64,000 nt of DNA from an uncultured Eubacteriales bacterium (GTDB lineage Bacteria; Bacillota; Clostridia; Oscillospirales; Butyricicoccaceae), in contig CAJUIK010000005.1 in NCBI GenBank assembly GCA_910585875.1, positions 1 to 64,000 of the forward strand, written 5' to 3'. Under the pieces are notes generated by a model. It saw nothing but the letters and a program-made list of their open reading frames with translations, was not told the DNA's origin and did no database searches. A program made the position numbers and the translations under genes. Position 1 is the first letter of the stretch; the number at the start of each line of letters is the position of its first letter. Positions 7,177 to 16,338 of the stretch are shown here, one piece after another.

Positions 7177-8616
7177 ATGGCAAAAGACAAAAAGCTTGTG
7201 CGCGAAATCACGCCGATGGATGAAGATTTCGCCCAGTGGTATACGGATATTGTAAAAAAGGCCGAGATGATCGATTATTCCAGCATGAGAGGCTGCGTCG
7301 TCATGCGGCCATACGCCCAGGCCATCTGGGAAAATATCCAGAAAATCTTTGACGGCATGATCAAAGAGTGCGGCCATGAAAACGTGGCCATGCCCCTGTT
7401 TATCCCAGAATCTCTGCTGAATAAAGAGAAAGACCATGTGGAGGGCTTCGCCCCCGAGGTGGCCTGGGTCACCCACGGCGGCGCCGAGCAGCTGGAAGAG
7501 CGCCTCTGTGTGCGCCCCACCTCGGAGACCCTGTTCTGCGAACATTACGCCCACATCATCCAGTCCTGGCGGGATCTGCCCAAGCTCTACAACCAGTGGT
7601 GCAGCGTGGTCCGCTGGGAAAAGACCACCCGCCCCTTCCTGCGCACCCGGGAATTCTGGTGGCAGGAAGGCCACACCGCCCACGCCACGGAACAGGAGGC
7701 CCGAGAGGAAACCCTGCGCATCCTGGACCTTTATGAAAAGCTGGCCACAGACTATCTGTGTATGCCTGTGATCAAAGGCCGCAAAACCGATCGGGAGAAG
7801 TTTGCCGGCGCCATGGAAACCTACACCATCGAGGCCATGATGCACGACGGCAAGGCCCTGCAAAGCGGCACTTCCCATTATTTCGGAGACGGCTTTGCCA
7901 AGGCTTTCGGCGTCCAGTACACCGACAAAGAGAATAAATTGCAGCACGTCCATCAGACCTCTTGGGGCATTTCCACCCGGCTGATCGGCGGCATCATCAT
8001 GACTCACGGCGACAACGAAGGCTTGGTGCTGCCTCCCGCCGTGGCGCCTATCCAGGTCGTAGTCATTCCCGTGGCGGCCCATAAACCCGGCGTGTTGGAA
8101 AAGGCCGCCGAACTCGCCGCCCAGCTCAAGGCGGCGGGGTTCCGGGTCAAGGTGGACGACAGCGACCAATCCCCCGGCTGGAAATACGCCCAGTACGAGA
8201 TGAAGGGCGTGCCTCTGCGCCTGGAAATCGGCCCCCGGGATATTGAAAGCAACAGCTGTATGTTGGTGCGCCGGGACAACCGGGAGAAAACCCCCGTCTC
8301 CCTGGACAACCTGGCCGATTCCGTCCAGCAGATGCTGAAGGACTTCGCCCAGGCCATTTACCAAAAGGCCAAGGCCAATCTGGAGGGCAATATCGCCCCC
8401 GCCCGCAGCATTCAGGAGATGAAAGAGATCCTCAGCCGCCGGACAGGCTTTGTCAAAGCCATGTGGTGCGGCGACGAGCACTGCGAGGAAGTCATTAAAA
8501 ACGAGACGGGTATGCCCTCCCGTTGCATCCCCTTTGAACAGGAGCAGATTGACGCCGTCTGCCCCGTCTGCGGCAAGCCCGCCAAATGTATGGTGGTTTA
8601 CGGAATCGCCTATTGA
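7177..8616 (+). CDS. proS: prolyl-tRNA synthetase, archaeal/eukaryotic type
   Basis: This 479-residue class II aminoacyl-tRNA synthetase charges tRNA-Pro. The length and the C-terminal domain mark it as the compact archaeal/eukaryotic-type ProRS, which lacks the editing insertion of the long bacterial form. Motif 2 is visible in [15 protein letters not shown]. The C-terminus carries a zinc-site-like pair, CGDEHCE and [10 protein letters not shown], and ends in tyrosine, as is usual for this type. A strong terminator follows, so the gene is probably monocistronic. Confidence 0.96.
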   Translation: MAKDKKLVREITPMDEDFAQWYTDIVKKAEMIDYSSMRGCVVMRPYAQAIWENIQKIFDGMIKECGHENVAMPLFIPESLLNKEKDHVEGFAPEVAWVTHGGAEQLEERLCVRPTSETLFCEHYAHIIQSWRDLPKLYNQWCSVVRWEKTTRPFLRTREFWWQEGHTAHATEQEAREETLRILDLYEKLATDYLCMPVIKGRKTDREKFAGAMETYTIEAMMHDGKALQSGTSHYFGDGFAKAFGVQYTDKENKLQHVHQTSWGISTRLIGGIIMTHGDNEGLVLPPAVAPIQVVVIPVAAHKPGVLEKAAELAAQLKAAGFRVKVDDSDQSPGWKYAQYEMKGVPLRLEIGPRDIESNSCMLVRRDNREKTPVSLDNLADSVQQMLKDFAQAIYQKAKANLEGNIAPARSIQEMKEILSRRTGFVKAMWCGDEHCEEVIKNETGMPSRCIPFEQEQIDAVCPVCGKPAKCMVVYGIAY

Positions 8617-8636
8617 TTTTCCATTTTTTCGCATCC

Positions 8637-8665
8637 AACGCCAGGGCCTTTGCCCTGGCGTTTTT
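8637..8665 (+). terminator. proS terminator
   Basis: AACGCCAGGGC (8637-8647) pairs with GCCCTGGCGTT (8652-8662), followed by a T-run. Confidence 0.85.
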
Positions 8666-8753
8666 GCGCCCGGGATTTTCTCTTTCCCTCTCAACCAAAC
8701 GCTCCTTGTCCCCGTCTAAAAAATGAAAATTTGCCCACAGGAGAAATGCGACT

Positions 8754-10151
8754 ATGGTGTTCAGCAGCGTCCCCTTTCTGTTTTATTTTTTGCCCTTGTG
8801 CCTGGGGATTTATTATTTCACCCCCCGCCGCTGGCGGAACCTGGCCCTTTTGCTGGCCGGCCTGGCCTTTTATGGCTGGGGAGAGCCGGTTTATCTGGCT
8901 GTCATGATTTTTTCTATCCTGGTGGATTATACCCACGGCCTGCTCATCGGCCGTTGGAAAGAAAACCGCCGCCAGGCCCGGCTGGCCGTGGCCAGCTCGG
9001 TCTTGATCAACCTGGGCCTGCTGTTTTTTTTCAAATACTATGATTTTGCCCTCTCCAACCTGGCCGCCCTCTTCCCCGGCCTGCCCCTCCGGCCGCTGGG
9101 GCTCAGCCTGCCCATTGGCATCTCCTTCTATACCTTTCAAACGATGTCCTATACCATCGACGTCTACCGGGGCGACGCCCGCCCCCAAAAAGACGTCGCC
9201 GCCTTCGGCGCTTTCGTCACCCTGTTTCCCCAGCTGATCGCCGGCCCCATTGTCAAATACAAAGACGTGGACGGCCAGCTGACGGGGCGGCGGGAAAACC
9301 TTTCCCAGTTCGCCGCCGGAATCCAGACCTTTGTCTGCGGCCTGGCCAAAAAGGCGCTGCTGGCCAACAATATCGGCGCCCTGTGGGAGGTCTACAGCCA
9401 GGCGGACCCGGCTTCCCTTTCTCTTTTGGGCGCTTGGCTGGGGATTTTGGCTTTCGCCTTCCAGATCTATTTCGATTTTTCCGGCTATTCCGATATGGCC
9501 GTCGGCCTGGGGCGGATGCTGGGCTTTGAATTCAAAATCAATTTCAATTACCCCTATCTCTCCCGCAGCGTCACCGAATTCTGGCGGCGGTGGCACATTT
9601 CCCTGGGCTCCTGGTTTCGGGAATATGTCTATATCCCATTGGGCGGCAACCGCCGGGGCAAATGGAAGACCTACCGCAATATTTTCGCAGTCTGGCTGCT
9701 CACCGGCCTCTGGCATGGGGCCAGCTGGAATTTCCTGCTCTGGGGCCTGTTCTTCGCCCTGCTGCTGACGGCGGAAAAAGCCCTCCTCCTGCCTCTGCTG
9801 CAAAAGGCGCCGGGTTGGGTTGGGCGGCTTTATACCGGCGCCGCCGTGCTGTTCAGCTGGGCCTTGTTCGCCAACGAGGAGCTGGACCGGGCCTGGGGCT
9901 ATTGCAAAGCTATGCTGGGCGCCGGGCAGGGCCTGACCGACCCGGCCAGCCTGTATCGGCTGGTTTCCTATCTGCCCTTGCTGCTGGTTTTGGCCTTTGC
10001 CAGCGGTCCTTGGGCCAAAGATCTGTTCTACCGCCTCTCTGCCAAAGGGCAGTGGCGGCTGGCCATGGCCGGTTGCGGTCTGGGCTTAGTTCTGTCCGCC
10101 GCCTATCTGGTGGACGCGTCTTATAACCCTTTCCTCTATTTCCGCTTCTGA
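8754..10151 (+). CDS. MBOAT-family O-acyltransferase, AlgI-like
   Basis: This 465-residue multispanning membrane O-acyltransferase resembles AlgI, which passes acetyl groups across the membrane to a surface polymer. Conserved features are FFFKYYDF, SFYTFQTMSYTIDVYRG, FDFSGYSDMA, the motif FWRRWHISLGSWF with His281, and LTGLWHGASWNFLLWG with the catalytic-type His321. The ribosome site is AGGAG at about 8739. The DHHW protein follows after 16 bases, forming the usual membrane/extracellular acylation pair. The polymer is unknown; it could be exopolysaccharide or cell-wall glycan. Confidence 0.93.
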   Translation: MVFSSVPFLFYFLPLCLGIYYFTPRRWRNLALLLAGLAFYGWGEPVYLAVMIFSILVDYTHGLLIGRWKENRRQARLAVASSVLINLGLLFFFKYYDFALSNLAALFPGLPLRPLGLSLPIGISFYTFQTMSYTIDVYRGDARPQKDVAAFGAFVTLFPQLIAGPIVKYKDVDGQLTGRRENLSQFAAGIQTFVCGLAKKALLANNIGALWEVYSQADPASLSLLGAWLGILAFAFQIYFDFSGYSDMAVGLGRMLGFEFKINFNYPYLSRSVTEFWRRWHISLGSWFREYVYIPLGGNRRGKWKTYRNIFAVWLLTGLWHGASWNFLLWGLFFALLLTAEKALLLPLLQKAPGWVGRLYTGAAVLFSWALFANEELDRAWGYCKAMLGAGQGLTDPASLYRLVSYLPLLLVLAFASGPWAKDLFYRLSAKGQWRLAMAGCGLGLVLSAAYLVDASYNPFLYFRF

Positions 10152-10167
10152 TTCAGGAGGACTCGCT

Positions 10168-11283
10168 ATGACAAAGAAACAATCTGCCGCTCTTTGCGCT
10201 CTCTTTCTTCTCTTTTTATGCCTGTTTCCCCTGCTGGGTCTGTTACAGCCCGACCGGGAGTTTTCCCCCATGGAAAACCGAGCGTTGGCTCAAAAGCCGG
10301 CCTTCCGCCTGTCCGCCTTTTTCTCTGGCCAATGGGCCCAGGACTGCGAAAGCTATCTCACCGACCAGTTTCCCCTGCGGGATGCCTGGGTGGGGCTGAA
10401 ATACGTCTGCGAGCGGGCTATGCTGCGTCGGGAAAACAACGGGGTCTATTTCGCCGGCGACCGGCTGATCGCCCGCTTCGACCCGCCGGACCAAAGCCGG
10501 GTGGAAAGCAATTTTGCCGCCGTAGACCGGCTGGCCCAAAACACCGGCCTGCCCACCCGCCTGCTGCTGGCGCCTACCTCCGCCTATCTCTACGCCGACC
10601 AATTGCCCAAAAACGCCCCCAGCTATGACCAACAACAGCTCTTTGACCGGGCGGAAGCCCTGGAAACAGCGCAAAATATCCCGGTATCCCAGCTGCTGCT
10701 GGAACGCCGGGAAGAACCGATTTATTACCGCACCGACCACCACTGGACTGCCCAGGGCGCTTACTGGGCTTACGCTTCCTATATGGAAGCTGCGGGACGC
10801 CGCGAGGAGATTTTGACCCAGGAGGATCTGGCCCCCTATCGCCGGCAGATAGAAAATTTTTACGGCACTCTCTATAGCCAAGCCGGCGCGCGATTTTATC
10901 AGCCGGACGCGATTACCTATTATGACTTTCCCGGCCTCGCCATGGAACAGCCAGGAGAAGAACCTCAACCCATTTATGATTTATCTTTCGCGGAGCAAAA
11001 AGATAAATATTCCCTGTTTTTCGGCGGGAACCCGCCCCAGTTCTGCATCCGCAGCCAGAACCCCCAGGCCCACGGCTCTCTGCTTGTAGTCAAAGATTCC
11101 TTTGCCAACAGCCTGCTGCCCTATCTAGCCCTGTCTTATCGGGAGATTTACGTCTTCGACCCCCGGTATAACCGGGATTCCCTGCGGCAGTTCGCCGCCG
11201 ACTGCGGGGCCGACGAGATTCTGATCCTCTATCAAACCGCCAATTTCGCCCAGGACGCCAATATCGGCCTGCTGGCCCTTTAG
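10168..11283 (+). CDS. DHHW-family protein, AlgJ/AlgX-like
   Basis: This 371-residue protein has one N-terminal membrane anchor (about residues 8-28) and an extracytoplasmic domain. The defining DHHW motif is at residues 190-193, in RTDHHWTAQGAYW. The serine of the SGNH-like fold may lie in LLVVKDSFANSLLPYL. AlgJ/AlgX-type partners of AlgI complete O-acetylation of polymers outside the membrane. It is co-transcribed with the MBOAT gene upstream. The early text FSPMENRALAQKPAF is also typical of the family. Confidence 0.9.
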   Translation: MTKKQSAALCALFLLFLCLFPLLGLLQPDREFSPMENRALAQKPAFRLSAFFSGQWAQDCESYLTDQFPLRDAWVGLKYVCERAMLRRENNGVYFAGDRLIARFDPPDQSRVESNFAAVDRLAQNTGLPTRLLLAPTSAYLYADQLPKNAPSYDQQQLFDRAEALETAQNIPVSQLLLERREEPIYYRTDHHWTAQGAYWAYASYMEAAGRREEILTQEDLAPYRRQIENFYGTLYSQAGARFYQPDAITYYDFPGLAMEQPGEEPQPIYDLSFAEQKDKYSLFFGGNPPQFCIRSQNPQAHGSLLVVKDSFANSLLPYLALSYREIYVFDPRYNRDSLRQFAADCGADEILILYQTANFAQDANIGLLAL

Positions 11284-11355
11284 CCGCGATAGGCGCGCCG
11301 TAGGGTTGGCGGAAGACGAATAGACAGCGGCTTTCCTATGCCGTCTAAATGCAAA

Positions 11356-11385
11356 GGCGGCGGCTCTGATTGTTCAAAGCCGCCG
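11356..11385. terminator. hairpin between converging genes
   Basis: CGGCGGCT (11358-11365) pairs with AGCCGCCG (11378-11385). It lies between the DHHW gene and the oppositely oriented flavoprotein gene. There is no strong T-run, so its terminator function is tentative. Confidence 0.45.
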
Positions 11386-11406
11386 TCTGGCAGATTCAGA
11401 GCTTAT

Positions 11407-11958
11407 TTAATTGATGGCTCTTCCTAATTCGCGAGCGGCTGATACTTCGGGTTTCCCCTCAATATCCCCCATATCCCCGTTTCCTCCAGCAAGAACATGA
11501 CCGAGGTTATTCCATTTCAAATGCTCTGTCAAATGATTGTAGTACAGAAGAACATCTTCAAAGCCATGGCCCTCCGCCGCCATCAACAGAGCGGAAGCCC
11601 GTCCATGCCCGCGCAGGAGATTTCCATCTCCTTCTTCCAATGCAAACAGGCGGTCAACCGCAGCCCTGATCTGCCCGCTCATATTCCAGTAGTAGAGCGG
11701 GCTGGCCAGCACAATCACATCGCACTCCCGTACCGCTGGATAAATTTTGTCCATATCGTCCCTCTGGACACAGGGGAAATCCCTGCCGCTGTGACCGCCG
11801 AAACAGCCTTTGCAGCCGCGGATGTTCATGTTGTCCAGAAAAAATTCTGTTACAGTATGGCCGGCGCTTTCCGCCCCTTCGGTAAACGCCTTGACCAACG
11901 CGGAAGTGTTGCCTTTTTTACGGGGGCTGCCGTTGAGAATGACAATCTTCTTGGACAC
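11407..11958 (-). CDS. flavodoxin-fold NAD(P)H-dependent FMN reductase 1
   Basis: This 183-residue flavoprotein of the NADPH-dependent FMN reductase / iron-sulfur flavoprotein-like family has the FMN-phosphate loop ILNGSPRKKGNTSALV at the start, a Cys-containing stretch GCKGCFGG, and the flavin-contact segment SPLYYWNMSGQIRAAVDRLF. It probably reduces quinones, nitro- or azo-compounds, or metals with NAD(P)H. It is the second gene of a pair with a close paralogue 14 bases upstream. Both are read away from an HxlR regulator, a common redox-stress arrangement. Confidence 0.88.
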   Translation of the reverse strand: MSKKIVILNGSPRKKGNTSALVKAFTEGAESAGHTVTEFFLDNMNIRGCKGCFGGHSGRDFPCVQRDDMDKIYPAVRECDVIVLASPLYYWNMSGQIRAAVDRLFALEEGDGNLLRGHGRASALLMAAEGHGFEDVLLYYNHLTEHLKWNNLGHVLAGGNGDMGDIEGKPEVSAARELGRAIN

Positions 11959-11972
11959 GGTATTCTTCCTCC

Positions 11973-12518
11973 TTAAAATTTTCCCGCCAGAGCCGCCGCT
12001 TGCATACAGCCGTCTGTCTTTTCAATATCGCCGGCTTTCAGAACGCCCGGAACAAGAACCTCGCCTACCATCTTCCATTTCATCAGCGCGGCGGAGCGTT
12101 CCACTGGAATACGCACTCCGTCAAAAACAGACATATCCTGTTCTTCACAGCAGGCGATAACCGCGCATTCCTTCCCCGCAATATCCTTCCCGCCTATCAC
12201 AAAGGAGAACAGACGATCGATAACTCCTTTGATTTGAGCAGGGATGGAATACCAATATACCGGCATGGAGAACACCACCGCGTCGGCCTCCAGGATAGCG
12301 GGGGCGACCGTATTGAAACCGTCGTCAAAGGAACAGGGTTTTCCAGTTTTAAAACAAGCCTCGCAGGCCCGGCAGCCGCCCACATTGTTCAGAGCGGCGT
12401 CAAAGCGAACGACAGTATGGCCCTTAGCCTCCGCCGCTTGAATAAACGCCTCCGTCATGGCAAAACTATTGCCTTTCTTTCGAGGGCTCCCGGTGATAAC
12501 AACAATCTTTTTGCTCAT
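11973..12518 (-). CDS. flavodoxin-fold NAD(P)H-dependent FMN reductase 2
   Basis: This 181-residue paralogue of its neighbour starts KKIVVITGSPRKKGNSFAMT. It has the Cys motif GCRACEACFKTGKPC and the flavin-contact segment MPVYWYSIPAQIKGVIDRLF. It is the first gene of the pair, with GGAGG upstream of the ATG and a promoter at 12572-12599. The divergent HxlR gene is probably its regulator. The Cys cluster resembles that of iron-sulfur flavoproteins, but whether a cluster is bound cannot be judged here. Confidence 0.88.
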   Translation of the reverse strand: MSKKIVVITGSPRKKGNSFAMTEAFIQAAEAKGHTVVRFDAALNNVGGCRACEACFKTGKPCSFDDGFNTVAPAILEADAVVFSMPVYWYSIPAQIKGVIDRLFSFVIGGKDIAGKECAVIACCEEQDMSVFDGVRIPVERSAALMKWKMVGEVLVPGVLKAGDIEKTDGCMQAAALAGKF

Positions 12519-12571
12519 GTAAAGTACCTCCTGATTTTGCGGGCTTGAATTTTCCCGCTCCTGATAGTATC

Positions 12572-12599
12572 ATTGTAGCAAGCGTCAGAGTAAAATCAA
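12572..12599 (-). promoter_or_regulatory. flavoprotein promoter
   Basis: Read on the minus strand, TTGATT (12599-12594), a 16-base spacer and TACAAT (12577-12572) drive the two FMN reductases. Upstream at about 12599-12627, AAGTACGCAC and GTGCGATACTT form an imperfect inverted repeat in the divergent region, a candidate HxlR operator. Confidence 0.6.
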
Positions 12600-12643
12600 G
12601 TACGCACATAGAAGTGCGATACTTACCCGGAGGAAAGTATACT

Positions 12644-12976
12644 GTGAATAACCGCTGTATTTCTCAAGAACGCCTGAATGACACGGGTTTCAGCTATACC
12701 CTGTCTTTGATCAATGGCAAATACAAAATGACAATCCTTTATACCCTGATGGAATTTGAGGTTGTTCGGTTTAATGAAATGAAAAAATATATTGGGGAGA
12801 TTTCCTATAAAACGCTGAGCTCCACGCTGAAAGAATTAGAAGCTGACAAGCTGGTACACAGGGAGGAATACCCACAAATTCCGCCCAAGGTCGAGTACAG
12901 CTTAACAAAGCGCGGAAAGTCCTTGATGCCTATTTTGGATGGAATGTGCGAATGGGGCGAACAAAATCGGATTTGA
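12644..12976 (+). CDS. HxlR-family winged-helix regulator
   Basis: About 110 residues, a one-domain MarR-like regulator. The HxlR pattern is seen in GKYKMTILYTLMEFEVVRFNEM, SYKTLSSTLKELEADKLVHR and PPKVEYSLTKRGKSLMPIL. GTG 12644 is the best start because GGAGG (12629-12633) lies ten bases before it and the length then fits the family. A longer in-frame start at 12545 would add 33 residues without homology-like text. Many relatives sense quinones, aldehydes or thiol stress through cysteine; here the only Cys is near the N-terminus (NNRCISQE). It probably controls the divergent flavoproteins. Confidence 0.85.
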   Translation: MNNRCISQERLNDTGFSYTLSLINGKYKMTILYTLMEFEVVRFNEMKKYIGEISYKTLSSTLKELEADKLVHREEYPQIPPKVEYSLTKRGKSLMPILDGMCEWGEQNRI

Positions 12977-12997
12977 CCGGCCAAGAGATATTGTCAA

Positions 12998-13035
12998 AAA
13001 AGCAGCGGAGATTGGCTACAATCTTCGCTGCTTTT
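12998..13035. terminator. bidirectional terminator
   Basis: AAAAGCAGCG (12998-13007) pairs with CGCTGCTTTT (13026-13035), and GATTG/CAATC extends the stem inside. It lies between the converging HxlR and GNAT genes. Confidence 0.8.
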
Positions 13036-13111
13036 GACGTTCAACGTTTGTGCGCTGGTATTAAAAAATATCATATTCCCAGCAATTTTTCTTAGATTTT
13101 TGTAGTTTTAT

Positions 13112-13582
13112 CTATATCAAAGACATCACATAAATCTGGCAAGGGTTCTGGGGATCCCACAGGGCGGGAAAAACCTCAAATTCCTGGAATCCCAGGCTCA
13201 AATAAAACAGGTTGGTTTCGTCATAGTTTGGATACCGTCCCATTTGGACGGTTTTGACCTGCAAAAAGGAATATCCCTGCTGGACGGCGGCTTTTTTGGC
13301 TGCCAACGCCAGTTCCCGGCCGATTCCCTGCCGCCGGTATTGGGGCGCCACGCCCATGACGGCGATTTCCGCAGTATCCCGGCCCGTCTCCTTTAGACAC
13401 AGAAACCCCGCCGCTTCCTCTCCCCGCCAGGCGGCCAAAAACAGTTGGTTTTCGCTGTCCAAAATATACTGCTCCCTGGCCTGGGGGATGGCGAACCAAG
13501 CGGGCAGCGCCTCTAAAATCCGGCGGGCGACACGACCCTTTTCCTGTTTATCCTCAATTTGCTCAATCCTCAGCTCAGTCAT
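13112..13582 (-). CDS. GNAT N-acetyltransferase
   Basis: 156 residues. The acetyl-CoA loop RRQGIG at residues 83-88, preceded by EIAVMGVAPQY, identifies a GNAT enzyme. The end, YLSLGFQEFEVFPALWDPQNPC, resembles small stand-alone acetyltransferases of unknown substrate. Its start overlaps the end of the upstream membrane-protein gene by eight bases, so the two are translationally coupled. Confidence 0.88.
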   Translation of the reverse strand: MTELRIEQIEDKQEKGRVARRILEALPAWFAIPQAREQYILDSENQLFLAAWRGEEAAGFLCLKETGRDTAEIAVMGVAPQYRRQGIGRELALAAKKAAVQQGYSFLQVKTVQMGRYPNYDETNLFYLSLGFQEFEVFPALWDPQNPCQIYVMSLI

Positions 13583-14129
13583 GAGATTCCTCCCAATCTT
13601 CCCATTTCTTCCGGCGTTTTTTCCGGGATTTCGCCCACAAAACGGCGCCCCAGCCCAGAGGCCAGGCCAGCAGATAGGCCCCTGCGGCGCCCATAATCAG
13701 AAGATATTTCCGCCGCAGGCCGCCCACATAGCTTTGAACGGTCAATGTTGAATCGACCGTAATATAAGTTCCCTCCGCCGGGATGCCCAACACCCTCCGC
13801 TCCGCCGGAAGTCCTTGCTCCACCGTCTTCCATCCAGAATCCTTGCCGGATGCCTGGACGCTCCACCGATAACCCGCCCCTTCGGTATCCCGGTAATAGA
13901 CTTTGTACACGGTCTTTGTCGGGTTCATCCGCTGGGTTCGGCCTGAACTGTTGTTTTTCACCTGGGTCGGCAAGCATTCATACGGCACAAATGTATAAAC
14001 GCCCCGATCCTCATATTGCTCCGGCGAACGCAACCCGGCCCACAGGCCGGCGCCGGCGACCAGGGCGGCCGCCGATAAAATCAGCAGCAGTGTCGCCGCT
14101 ATGCGGAAAAACCCCTTGATTCGTTCCAT
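13575..14129 (-). CDS. two-helix membrane protein, DUF3592-like
   Basis: About 184 residues, with a membrane helix at about 8-30 (IAATLLLILSAAALVAGAG), an extracytoplasmic middle domain, a second helix at about 140-165, and a very basic tail KSRKKRRKKWEDWEE. The topology and text such as KTVYKVYYRD resemble DUF3592 proteins, whose role is unknown. I choose ATG 14129. An ATG at 14180 is in frame but lies almost on top of TATAAT (complement of about 14187-14192), which probably is the -10 of this operon. It is followed by the coupled GNAT gene. Confidence 0.65.
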   Translation of the reverse strand: MERIKGFFRIAATLLLILSAAALVAGAGLWAGLRSPEQYEDRGVYTFVPYECLPTQVKNNSSGRTQRMNPTKTVYKVYYRDTEGAGYRWSVQASGKDSGWKTVEQGLPAERRVLGIPAEGTYITVDSTLTVQSYVGGLRRKYLLIMGAAGAYLLAWPLGWGAVLWAKSRKKRRKKWEDWEESHD

Positions 14130-14254
14130 ACAAAGTTCACATCCCGCCGCTCGGCTTTTTCGCCAAAGCAAAAATTTCATCCATTTGATTATACCAGCTT
14201 TGCAGCCCGATGCAAAGCAAAAGAGGAAGCCTTATCGGCTTCCTCTTGGCATTT

Positions 14255-16270
14255 TTATTGCTCTTGCCTGGCCCGGCGGTAATTAATTACCAAAGTCTCC
14301 ACCATCTCTCCCCATTGGGGGCAGGCTTTGGAAAAATACTCGACGCATTTTTCCACCACATAATCCGGCGCGGGATAGAGGTCGGCGGCGATATTGTCCG
14401 CCAGATGCTCCTGCTCCAGCTGGCTCATCTGCCGGAAGCGCTGGCCCGCCTGGGTAAAATCGTCCATTTTGCGGATGGGCGAGCGCATTTGCCGGCCCAT
14501 AGAATATTGGGCGGTATAGGGCGGGCGCTGAGGCTTTTGCTGAGGCCCGCAGCCCAGAGTACAGCTGCTGGGATAATAATTCACCGTGCCCTTGCGGTAG
14601 CCCAGGCGCATGGCGCCGTCTTGCTGGTAATTGTCCGCCGGCTCCCGAGGCTGGTTCACCGGCAGCTGGGCAAAATTGGCCCCGATGCGATAGCGCTGGG
14701 CGTCGCCATAGGCGAAAATCCGGCCGTTGAGCAGCTTATCATCGGAAAACTCGATGCCGGGCACAATGTTTGCCGGACAGAAAGCCGCCTGCTCCACCTG
14801 GCAGAAGACATTTTCCGGGTTCCGGTTCAGCGTCAGCTCGCCCACCTTTTGCAGGGGAAACTGGTCCTCTGGCCACAGCTTGGTGACATCCAGCGGGTCG
14901 AAGGCCAGGGCCTCCCCGTCGCAAAGGGGCATCAGCTGCACGGCGAAATCCCACGAGGCCGTCTGCCCTTGTTCCAGAGTCTGATAAAGATCCAGCTTGG
15001 CAATATCCGGCGCCACGCCGGCCAGGTAAGCCGCCTCCTGCCGGTCGATGGTTTCCACCCCCTGGCGGGAGCGGAAGTGATAGCGCACATAGAACCGCTG
15101 GCCCTGGCTGTTGACCCAGACAAAGGTGTCCACGCCGAAGCCGTCCATCTTCCGATAGGATTTCATCGTGCCTTGGTCCGAGTAATAATATGTCACCATG
15201 TTGGTGGCTTCAGGGGTCTGGCTGTAATAATCCCACCACCGGACCTGGTTTTTGACGCCGGTATCCGGCGCGGGTTTGAGCGCATGGAGCAAATCCGGGA
15301 ATTTGATGGCGTCCTGGACAAAAAACACCGGGAAATTGATGCCCACAATATCCAGATTGCCCTGTTCTGTGTAAAATTTCACGGCGAAGCCTCGAGGGTC
15401 CCGGACGGTGTCGGCGCTGCCCTTGTGCCCCGCCACTGTGGAAAACCGGACGAAGACCGGCGTCGTCTTGCCCTGCTGACCAAAGACCTCGGCTGTGGTA
15501 TACTCCCCCATGGGGTTGGTGACCTGAAAACTGCCGAAGGCCCCGGCGCCGTTGGCGTGCACCACCCGTTCGGGGATCTTTTCCCGATCAAAATGGGCCA
15601 TTTTTTCAAAGTAATAGGCGTCCTTCATCAGCACGGGGCCGTTTTCCCCCACTGTCAGCGAGTGATCGTCGTTCTGAACAGGCGCGCCCTGGTTGTCTGT
15701 GATGTACTGCGCGATGGTCTGGCAAGCCGGCGCCGGCGCCCGCTGGGGCAGCGGCTCGTAGGGCTGCTCCGCCGGGCAAAGGGCGGTTTCCGGCGGCTCT
15801 TCCATTTGTATGTCAATTTCGCCGAGTTCTTCTATCCATTCCTCCGTCTGCTCTTGGGAAGATTCTGCACATTCCGCCTCTTGGGCGATTTCCGCCGTCT
15901 CCGCCAGCGGGGGCTGACAGTCTTCTAATACGACCGTCGTCTCGACCTCCGCCGAGCATTCCGTTTGTTCCGCCGCCATAGGGCCCAGTTCCTGACCCAA
16001 CAGAGGAACCGGCCGATTGCAGGGAGGCAGCGGGCCGGGGATGCAGCACGGAGGCGGCGGGCAGCAAGGCTGGCAGCAGCAGGAGCCGGCGTCCACTTCC
16101 GGCGTTGGGGGCTCCGGGTCGGGTAAAACCGGGGCTTCCTGCCGGGGAACGGGCGGCTGATAATAGCCGGGACCGCTCTGCCTGCCCCAGCCGCCGGGCC
16201 GCCCCCAGCCGGCGTTCTGCCCCGGGTTTCTGGCCGCGTACATTCGGCCGTTGGGGTTGTTATTTCTCAT
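14255..16270 (-). CDS. heme catalase with Cys/Pro-rich N-terminal extension
   Basis: 671 residues; degrades hydrogen peroxide. The catalase core starts at about residue 200 (DDHSLTVGENGPVLMKD). It keeps the distal His238 in RVVHANGAGAFG, Asn312 in VGINFPVFF, and the heme-ligand Tyr521 in GRIFAYGDAQRYRIG. The core is about 475 residues, the usual small-subunit size. The preceding 195 residues are foreign to catalases. They comprise an Asn/Gly/Arg/Pro-rich segment, a Cys/Pro cluster at 64-84 (CCCQPCC, PPPPCC), and an acidic Glu-rich stretch at 103-165. The start at 16270 follows AGGAGG. The extension resembles coat or matrix proteins, suggesting surface or spore-coat placement (inference). Confidence 0.9.
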   Translation of the reverse strand: MRNNNPNGRMYAARNPGQNAGWGRPGGWGRQSGPGYYQPPVPRQEAPVLPDPEPPTPEVDAGSCCCQPCCPPPPCCIPGPLPPCNRPVPLLGQELGPMAAEQTECSAEVETTVVLEDCQPPLAETAEIAQEAECAESSQEQTEEWIEELGEIDIQMEEPPETALCPAEQPYEPLPQRAPAPACQTIAQYITDNQGAPVQNDDHSLTVGENGPVLMKDAYYFEKMAHFDREKIPERVVHANGAGAFGSFQVTNPMGEYTTAEVFGQQGKTTPVFVRFSTVAGHKGSADTVRDPRGFAVKFYTEQGNLDIVGINFPVFFVQDAIKFPDLLHALKPAPDTGVKNQVRWWDYYSQTPEATNMVTYYYSDQGTMKSYRKMDGFGVDTFVWVNSQGQRFYVRYHFRSRQGVETIDRQEAAYLAGVAPDIAKLDLYQTLEQGQTASWDFAVQLMPLCDGEALAFDPLDVTKLWPEDQFPLQKVGELTLNRNPENVFCQVEQAAFCPANIVPGIEFSDDKLLNGRIFAYGDAQRYRIGANFAQLPVNQPREPADNYQQDGAMRLGYRKGTVNYYPSSCTLGCGPQQKPQRPPYTAQYSMGRQMRSPIRKMDDFTQAGQRFRQMSQLEQEHLADNIAADLYPAPDYVVEKCVEYFSKACPQWGEMVETLVINYRRARQEQ

Positions 16271-16338
16271 TGCGCAAGGCGCCTCCTTTATTTGTTGGCT
16301 CTGGCCCGGCCGCCTTCGGCGCAATACCGGGCTGATCC

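Noticed and set aside
14210..15928. 572-codon frame opposite the catalase
   Set aside because: Shadow frame; the minus strand has all catalase motifs.
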